Shown here: positions 37,737-42,234 of the stretch, one piece after another
How positions within the stretch are numbered: position 1 is the stretch's first letter
Layout of the letters: each line of letters opens with the position of its first letter
NCBI GenBank assembly: GCA_034211175.1
Contig: JAXHUH010000004.1
Location: forward strand, 1-42,234
Origin: JAXHUH01 sp034211175
GTDB taxonomy: Bacteria > Actinomycetota > Acidimicrobiia > Acidimicrobiales > CAIXPF01
Direction of reading: 5' to 3'
Length of the DNA stretch: 42,234 bases
The notes under the pieces: model-generated
What the model saw: only the letters and a program-made list of their open reading frames with translations
Told to the model about the DNA's origin: nothing
The model's database searches: none
Program-made: the position numbers and the translations under genes

Positions 37737-38795
37737 TCAGGGCTTCGCGTCGGGCTGTGCGGCGCGCCGGCCGTCGGCGCCCGCCGGCGCCGACGGGTTG
37801 GTGACCACCGGTCGCACCAGGCGGATGGCGCCCGGCTCGTGGCGGAAGACCAGGCGATCGACCTCGCCGAGGTGGTCGCCGTCCACCTGGTAGTGCAGCG
37901 GCGGGTCGCACCGGACGTCGAGGTGGCCCACGCCGGCCCGGTGGAGCGCGTGGCGGCTCGTGCGGAACCGCGCGCCCGAGCGGAACATCGACGACATCAG
38001 GCCGAGGAACGGCGCGAGCCGGATGGTGCGGACCATGGTCACCGACAGGCCGCGGTCGGGGTCGGCGTCCGGGGCGATGACGAGCGGGTGGTTGCCGACG
38101 AACGTGTACGGCGTCGTGTTGGACACGATCGCCAGGTAGCCGCCGCCGACGACCTCGTCGCCCGGGCCGGCGTCGGCCTCGGACCGGTCACCCCCGGCGC
38201 GTGCGTCGTTGCCGGCGCCGACGCCCCGGTCCGGGCCGCCGAGGTGCAACGTCATCGCCGGGTTGGCGCGGTCGAGGTCGCGTGACCAGCTGAGCAACGT
38301 CGAGGCGATGAACAGCGGGTGGCCGGCCCACCGCTTGAGCGACGGGTAGCGCTCCACCCGGGCGACGACCGCGGCGTCGAGGCCGATGCCGACGTGGAAC
38401 AGGAAGTAGCGGGCGTCCACCGAGCCGAGGCCGAACGGCGTGATCGACGACCGTCGCAGCGACTCGAGCGTCGACTCCGCGGCCTCGACCGGGTCGTTGG
38501 GGAGGCCGATGGTGCGGGCGAACACGTTGGTCGAGCCGCCGGGCAGCGGGGCGAGGGCGGTCGGCGTGCCCGCCAGCCCGTTGGCCGCCTCGTTGAGCGT
38601 GCCGTCGCCGCCGAGGACGGCGACCACGTCGAACCCCTCGGCGGGTGCGCCCCGGGCCAGGCGGGTGGCGTGGCCCCGCCGGCTGGTCTCGGCCAGCTCG
38701 ACGTCGTGCTCGGAGGCGAGCATGCGCTGGATGACGACCCGGGACCGTGCCGTCACCGACGACGCCGACGCGTTGACGATGAGGAGGAGCTTCAG
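37737..38795 (-). CDS. diacylglycerol kinase family (YegS-like) lipid kinase
   Basis: About 352 residues. GGDGTLNEAANGL is the nucleotide-binding motif, followed by PLPGGSTNVFARTIGLP; the C-terminal beta domain ends VDGDHLGEVDRLVF. A Gly/Asp-rich insertion interrupts the middle. The conserved first strand, LKLLLIVNASASS, lies upstream of the first ATG/GTG/TTG codon and begins with CTG at 38795, so I annotate CTG as the start; GTG at 38756 would remove beta strand 1. Convergent with the phosphodiesterase; both act on glycerolipids. Confidence 0.85.
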   Translation of the reverse strand: MKLLLIVNASASSVTARSRVVIQRMLASEHDVELAETSRRGHATRLARGAPAEGFDVVAVLGGDGTLNEAANGLAGTPTALAPLPGGSTNVFARTIGLPNDPVEAAESTLESLRRSSITPFGLGSVDARYFLFHVGIGLDAAVVARVERYPSLKRWAGHPLFIASTLLSWSRDLDRANPAMTLHLGGPDRGVGAGNDARAGGDRSEADAGPGDEVVGGGYLAIVSNTTPYTFVGNHPLVIAPDADPDRGLSVTMVRTIRLAPFLGLMSSMFRSGARFRTSRHALHRAGVGHLDVRCDPPLHYQVDGDHLGEVDRLVFRHEPGAIRLVRPVVTNPSAPAGADGRRAAQPDAKP

Positions 38796-38911
38796 CGGTT
38801 CACGACCCTTCGGCCTCCGGAGCCGCCCGGACCGTGGTCGGACCCGGCGATCGCCGTACTGACAGAACGCAAGATTTGTATGAGAGGGGTCGTCGGCCGC
38901 ACACTTGCCCC

Positions 38912-39691
38912 ATGAAGGTAGTCGTCTGCGTCAAGCAGATCCCCGATCCAGCCGATCCCGGCGAGCTCGATCCCTCGACCAAGACGCTGAAGCGCGACGC
39001 CAAGCTCATCCTCGACGAGTCCGACTCCTACGGGGTCGAGATGGCGCTCCAGCTGGTCGACGAGGCCGGGGGCGGCGAGGTGGTGCTCGTCTCCATGGCG
39101 CCCGGGAAGGAGGTCGGTGGTCTCCGTACCGCCCTCGCGATGGGCGCGGCCAGTGCCGTGCTCGTGAGCGATGACGCCCTTGCCGGCACCGACGCGCTCG
39201 GCACCGCCAAGGTGCTGGCCGCGGCGATCGGTCGCCTGGATGCCGACCTCGTGCTCGCCGCCACCGAGTCGAGTGACGGTTACACCGGCACCGTGCCCGC
39301 GCAGGTCGCCGCGCTGCTCGAGATCCCCGCCGTCACGTTCGCCAAGAGCATCGAGGTGGACGGCGACGGCGTGAAGATCCAGCGCCAGACCGAGCTCGGC
39401 TGGGACGACGTCGAGTGCCCCCGCCCGTGCCTCGTCTCCGTGACGGCAGGTGTGGTCGAGCCGCGGTACCCGTCGTTCAAGGGGATCATGGCCGCCAAGT
39501 CGAAGCCGGTCGAGGAGCTGACGCTCGCCGACCTGGGCATCGACCCCGAGACCGTCGGCTGGGCCGGCGGTGGTCAGGAGATCGTCGACGTCGCTGCCGC
39601 CGAGGAGCGCGAGGCCGGCGAGATCGTCGAGGACGAGGGCGATGGTCACGAGAAGATCATCGACTACCTCGAGAAGCTCAAGGTTCTCTGA
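38912..39691 (+). CDS. etfB: electron transfer flavoprotein beta subunit
   Basis: 259 residues. Starts KVVVCVKQIPDP, the family hallmark, and contains LDESDSYGVEMALQL, AATESSDGYTGTVP and VEPRYPSFKGIMAAKSKP. Binds AMP and pairs with EtfA to pass electrons from acyl-CoA dehydrogenases to the quinone pool. No Shine-Dalgarno is seen before the ATG. The C-terminal recognition loop is intact. Nine nt separate it from etfA. Confidence 0.97.
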   Translation: MKVVVCVKQIPDPADPGELDPSTKTLKRDAKLILDESDSYGVEMALQLVDEAGGGEVVLVSMAPGKEVGGLRTALAMGAASAVLVSDDALAGTDALGTAKVLAAAIGRLDADLVLAATESSDGYTGTVPAQVAALLEIPAVTFAKSIEVDGDGVKIQRQTELGWDDVECPRPCLVSVTAGVVEPRYPSFKGIMAAKSKPVEELTLADLGIDPETVGWAGGGQEIVDVAAAEEREAGEIVEDEGDGHEKIIDYLEKLKVL

Positions 39692-39700
39692 GGAGGGTAC

Positions 39701-40666
39701 GTGCTCGACAAGATCTGGGTGTTCGCCGAGGCCATCGACGGCAAGGTGAAGCCCATCACACTCGAGATGCTGGCCAAGGCGCGCGACATCGCCGACGAGG
39801 TCGAGTGCTTCTACGCCGGTGACGGCGACGACGTCGCCGCCGAGCTCGGTGAGCACGGCGCGACCACCGTCTTCGCGACCGGTGAGCTCGACGACGGGCT
39901 GCTCGGCCCGGCCGTCGGCGCCGCGGTGGCCGAGGCCGTCGAGGACGGCGAGCCCGACCTCATCATGCTCGGCACCACCTACGACGGTCGCGACGTCGCC
40001 GCGGCGCTGTCCGTCCGCCTGGACGCCCCGGTCATCACGAACGTGGTCGACATCGAGGTGGACGACGACGAGATCGTCGGCGTGGAGCCGGTCTTCGGTG
40101 GCACCACCAACGTGAAGACCAAGTTCACCGACACCGACAAGCCCGCCATCCTCCTCGTTCGGCCGAAGAGCTTCGCCGCCGAGCCCTCGGGTGGCGACGA
40201 GGCGGACGTCGAGGACCTCGACGTGCCCGAGCTCGGTGCCGTCGGCGCAGCCAAGGTCACGAACCGCCACGTCGAGGAGGCCACCGGCCCGAAGCTCGAC
40301 GAGGCCGCCATCGTGGTCTCCGGCGGTCGCGGCCTCGGCGAGGCCGAGAAGTTCGACATGGTCGAGAGCCTGGCCAAGCTGCTCAAGGCGGCCCCGGGCG
40401 CCTCTCGCGCCATCGTCGACGCCGGGTGGGTGCCGTACTCCTACCAGGTCGGCCAGACGGGCAAGGTCGTGAAGCCGACGGTCTACATCGCCGCCGGCAT
40501 CTCGGGCGCCACCCAGCACATGGTCGGCATGAAGGGCTCGAAGAACATCATCGCCATCAACAAGGACCCGGAGGCCCCGATCTTCTCGATCGCGGACCTC
40601 GGGATCGTCGGTGATGTGCACAAGGTGATGCCCAAGCTGATCGAGGGCATCGAGAGCCGCAGCTGA
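39701..40666 (+). CDS. etfA: electron transfer flavoprotein alpha subunit
   Basis: 321 residues. The C-terminal FAD domain has VVSGGRGLG, GWVPYSYQVGQTGK and YIAAGISGATQHMVGMK, with NKDPEAPIF following; all FAD-contact motifs are present. GTG at 39701 preceded by GAGGAGG. Cotranscribed with etfB; a strong terminator lies 25 nt after the stop. Confidence 0.97.
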   Translation: MLDKIWVFAEAIDGKVKPITLEMLAKARDIADEVECFYAGDGDDVAAELGEHGATTVFATGELDDGLLGPAVGAAVAEAVEDGEPDLIMLGTTYDGRDVAAALSVRLDAPVITNVVDIEVDDDEIVGVEPVFGGTTNVKTKFTDTDKPAILLVRPKSFAAEPSGGDEADVEDLDVPELGAVGAAKVTNRHVEEATGPKLDEAAIVVSGGRGLGEAEKFDMVESLAKLLKAAPGASRAIVDAGWVPYSYQVGQTGKVVKPTVYIAAGISGATQHMVGMKGSKNIIAINKDPEAPIFSIADLGIVGDVHKVMPKLIEGIESRS

Positions 40667-40691
40667 CGCTGCGGTCCACCGTGACCTGACC

Positions 40692-40731
40692 ACGGCCGCG
40701 GGCCCGACGTTCACCGTCGGCCCGCGGCCGT
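40692..40731 (+). terminator. etfBA terminator
   Basis: ACGGCCGCGGGCCCGACG (40692-40709) pairs with CGTCGGCCCGCGGCCGT (40715-40731) with one bulged C, loop TTCAC. About 17 bp, followed by TTGCG. Confidence 0.88.
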
Positions 40732-40793
40732 TGCGCGTCCCGGCCCGAGCGCGGCCGCCGCCCCGCCGCCACGGCGGTGGAACGGCGCAGCGC

Positions 40794-42056
40794 TCAGCAG
40801 GTGGTGCCGGAGCCCACGAGGCGCCAGTCGTGGCCGGTCGAGAGCATCGCCACGCCGGCCGCGTTGCCGCTCGGCAGGTCGATGGCCGTGAGGCGGTCGG
40901 CGTCGACGTAGACGAGCTGGTCGGGGCCGGTCCAGGTGATGCCGAGGTCGGCCGGCACCTCGTCGGCGACCCACCACGTCTCCCCGGTGCGGACCTCGAT
41001 CCCGGTCAGGGTCCCGTCGGCCGAGACGACCGCCGCGTACCGGCCGCCGGGCGAGAGGCAGCCGTCGACGACGTCGCCGAGGCGCCGAGGCGCCATCGCG
41101 TAGGTCCGCGACCGCAGGTCGTAGACCGCGACGTCGGGGCCGCGCACGAGCGCCAGGTCGGCGGCGGTGCTGAGCACGGTCGCGCCGTCGACGGGGGTGA
41201 GGAGCCCGAGGTCGTGGGCCGCTCCGTCGGGCGTGAGCAGGCTCACCCGATCGGCCGGTGCGTCGGCGACGGAGACGAGCAGTCCGTCGTCGACACCGGA
41301 CCACACCGCGCCGATCTCCTCGGTGGCGGAGAACGACGGGCCGATCTCGGCCTCGATGGTGTCGAGCGACGCGAACGTCGAGCCCTCGTCATCGACCAGC
41401 CACGCGCGGTCGGGCCGCCCGCCGGGCACGATCCGGCGGCCCTCGGCCAGGACGCCGGCGTACCCGTCGAGGCCGATCGGCAGGCGGTAGACGTCGGCGT
41501 CGCCGGCGAGGAAGACGTTGTCGCCCGAGATCACGACGGGCGGCCCGTCGGTGTCGCGTCCGAGGGGCAGGTCGGCGCGGGCGAGCAGGCGTCCGTCGCC
41601 GTCGATCATCCACAGCGCCGGCCGGTCGTCGGGGCCGGCGGAGGAGGTCGCGACGAGACCGACGTCGCCCCGGAGCCGGTCGGCCCGGCGCAGCGGCGTG
41701 ACGGCTGCGTCCGTCGCCGCGGCCCGCCGATCGGCCAGCTCGAGCTCCTCCGCGACGCCGGGTGTGGGCGGATCGGGCGTCGTCGATGCCGGTGCGGTCG
41801 GGCCCGGGTCGTCGTCGGGGTCCGGGCCCGAGGTCACCGCCCAGCCGATCACGGCGCCGACGAGCACCAGCGCCACCGCGCCGAGACGAGCGGACCGGCG
41901 GGAGACGACGAGGGGTGGCTCGGGCTCGGGAGGGTGTGGCTCCGGGTCGCGGCCGCCGTCGTCGAGCCCGAGGTCGAGCACGGGGACGTCGTCCGCCCCG
42001 GGCGCATCGCCGTCGCTCCCGCGGGCTCCGGGCGAGGCGACGACGTCATGACGCAT
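40794..42056 (-). CDS. membrane-anchored propeller-like protein of unknown function
   Basis: 420 residues. An acidic/Pro-rich cytoplasmic N-terminus, one membrane helix (about 58-76), a Pro/Thr linker and an exterior domain of short repeated beta motifs (ALWMIDGDGRLLARADL, RAWLVDDEGSTFASLD, VAVYDLRSRTYAMAP, TGIEVRTGETWWV, AIDLPSGNAAGV) suggestive of a seven-bladed WD40/quinoprotein-like propeller. I do not recognise a named family. ATG at 42056 overlaps an out-of-frame ATG. Convergent with etfBA. Confidence 0.8.
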   Translation of the reverse strand: MRHDVVASPGARGSDGDAPGADDVPVLDLGLDDGGRDPEPHPPEPEPPLVVSRRSARLGAVALVLVGAVIGWAVTSGPDPDDDPGPTAPASTTPDPPTPGVAEELELADRRAAATDAAVTPLRRADRLRGDVGLVATSSAGPDDRPALWMIDGDGRLLARADLPLGRDTDGPPVVISGDNVFLAGDADVYRLPIGLDGYAGVLAEGRRIVPGGRPDRAWLVDDEGSTFASLDTIEAEIGPSFSATEEIGAVWSGVDDGLLVSVADAPADRVSLLTPDGAAHDLGLLTPVDGATVLSTAADLALVRGPDVAVYDLRSRTYAMAPRRLGDVVDGCLSPGGRYAAVVSADGTLTGIEVRTGETWWVADEVPADLGITWTGPDQLVYVDADRLTAIDLPSGNAAGVAMLSTGHDWRLVGSGTTC

Positions 42057-42137
42057 GTCACATTGTCGCGCCGCCCCCGGTCCCGCGTCGGGGGGATCGC
42101 CGCGGTGGGCGGGTCGGGTCGGATGCTCCTATGGGCG

Positions 42138-42234
42138 TCAAGTGGGTTGGTGGGTGGTGTTGAGGTCGGTCTTGATGGCTTGGTAGACGTCGCGGGCGAT
42201 GGCGCGTTTGATGATGCGCATGGCGTCTTTGTTG
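42138..42234 (-). mobile_element. 3' end of a transposase gene, IS110-like (truncated by the window)
   Basis: The last 31 codons before a TGA read NKDAMRIIKRAIARDVYQAI and a short tail. The pattern of basic helix LKR/IKR-x-LAR-x-VY resembles the C-terminus of IS110-family transposases. Codon use (AAC AAA, ACC ACC CAC CAA) is less GC3-biased than the neighbours, as expected for a mobile element. Most of the gene is outside the window. Confidence 0.5.

Noticed and set aside
1..42234. CRISPR array or rRNA/tRNA genes
   Set aside because: No regularly spaced repeats or conserved RNA gene structures were seen.

Overview
The window reads as chromosomal DNA of a high-GC actinobacterium. WhiB1-like, DUF3107, PdtaS-like and DUF402 proteins, SigE-family ECF sigma factors, class E sortases, frequent GTG starts and 4-nt GTGA gene overlaps all point there. 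The full System I cytochrome c maturation operon is less usual for the phylum and, as inference, suggests a deep-branching aerobic lineage such as the Acidimicrobiia. Species cannot be named from the sequence alone.

Layout. 1-2.5 kb: glutathione peroxidase, an acidic DUF5709-like protein and an epoxide hydrolase-type alpha/beta hydrolase. 2.5-4.4 kb: a SigE-family sigma factor with an overlapping single-pass membrane partner (pair A). 4.4-8.6 kb (minus): a five-gene operon encoding a Tat lipoprotein THI5/NMT1-type binding protein, ATPase, two permeases and a phosphoribosyltransferase, every junction a GTGA overlap. 8.8-9.5 kb: DUF402 protein. 9.5-13.8 kb: two more sigma/membrane-protein pairs (B, C). 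14.0-16.5 kb: two lipoproteins (D, E) related to the partners but without sigma genes. 16.5-18.5 kb (minus): a septum-formation-like lipoprotein and a DUF5317 membrane protein. 18.5-21.1 kb (minus): two tandem class E sortases. 21.2-28.2 kb: ccmABCDEFGHI. 28.2-29.7 kb: histidine phosphatase and a third sortase. 29.7-31.8 kb: SufR-like regulator divergent from Mrp. 31.8-32.2 kb: non-coding stretch full of inverted repeats. 32.2-36.7 kb: DUF3107, two ArsA/Get3-like ATPases, PdtaS-type kinase and a convergent WhiB1. 37-38.8 kb: glycerophosphodiesterase and diacylglycerol kinase. 38.9-40.7 kb: etfBA. 40.8-42.1 kb: membrane-anchored propeller-like protein. The right edge holds the end of a transposase.

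The most novel content is the A-E family. All five loci are preceded by the same ECF-type promoter, GGAACC-16 nt-CGTCGR (one copy has GATCGG). In front of the three sigma genes the ATG lies exactly 8 nt after the -10 hexamer in every case, predicting leaderless autoregulated transcripts. Each sigma stop overlaps the partner start in the same octamer ATGTCTGA. B-E share a C-terminal extracytoplasmic domain with two conserved cysteines. A sixth match (GGAACC-16 nt-CGTCCA) faces the sortase pair, so the sortases may belong to the same regulon. The picture is a multi-sigma envelope-sensing regulon with membrane and lipoprotein forms of one sensor domain.
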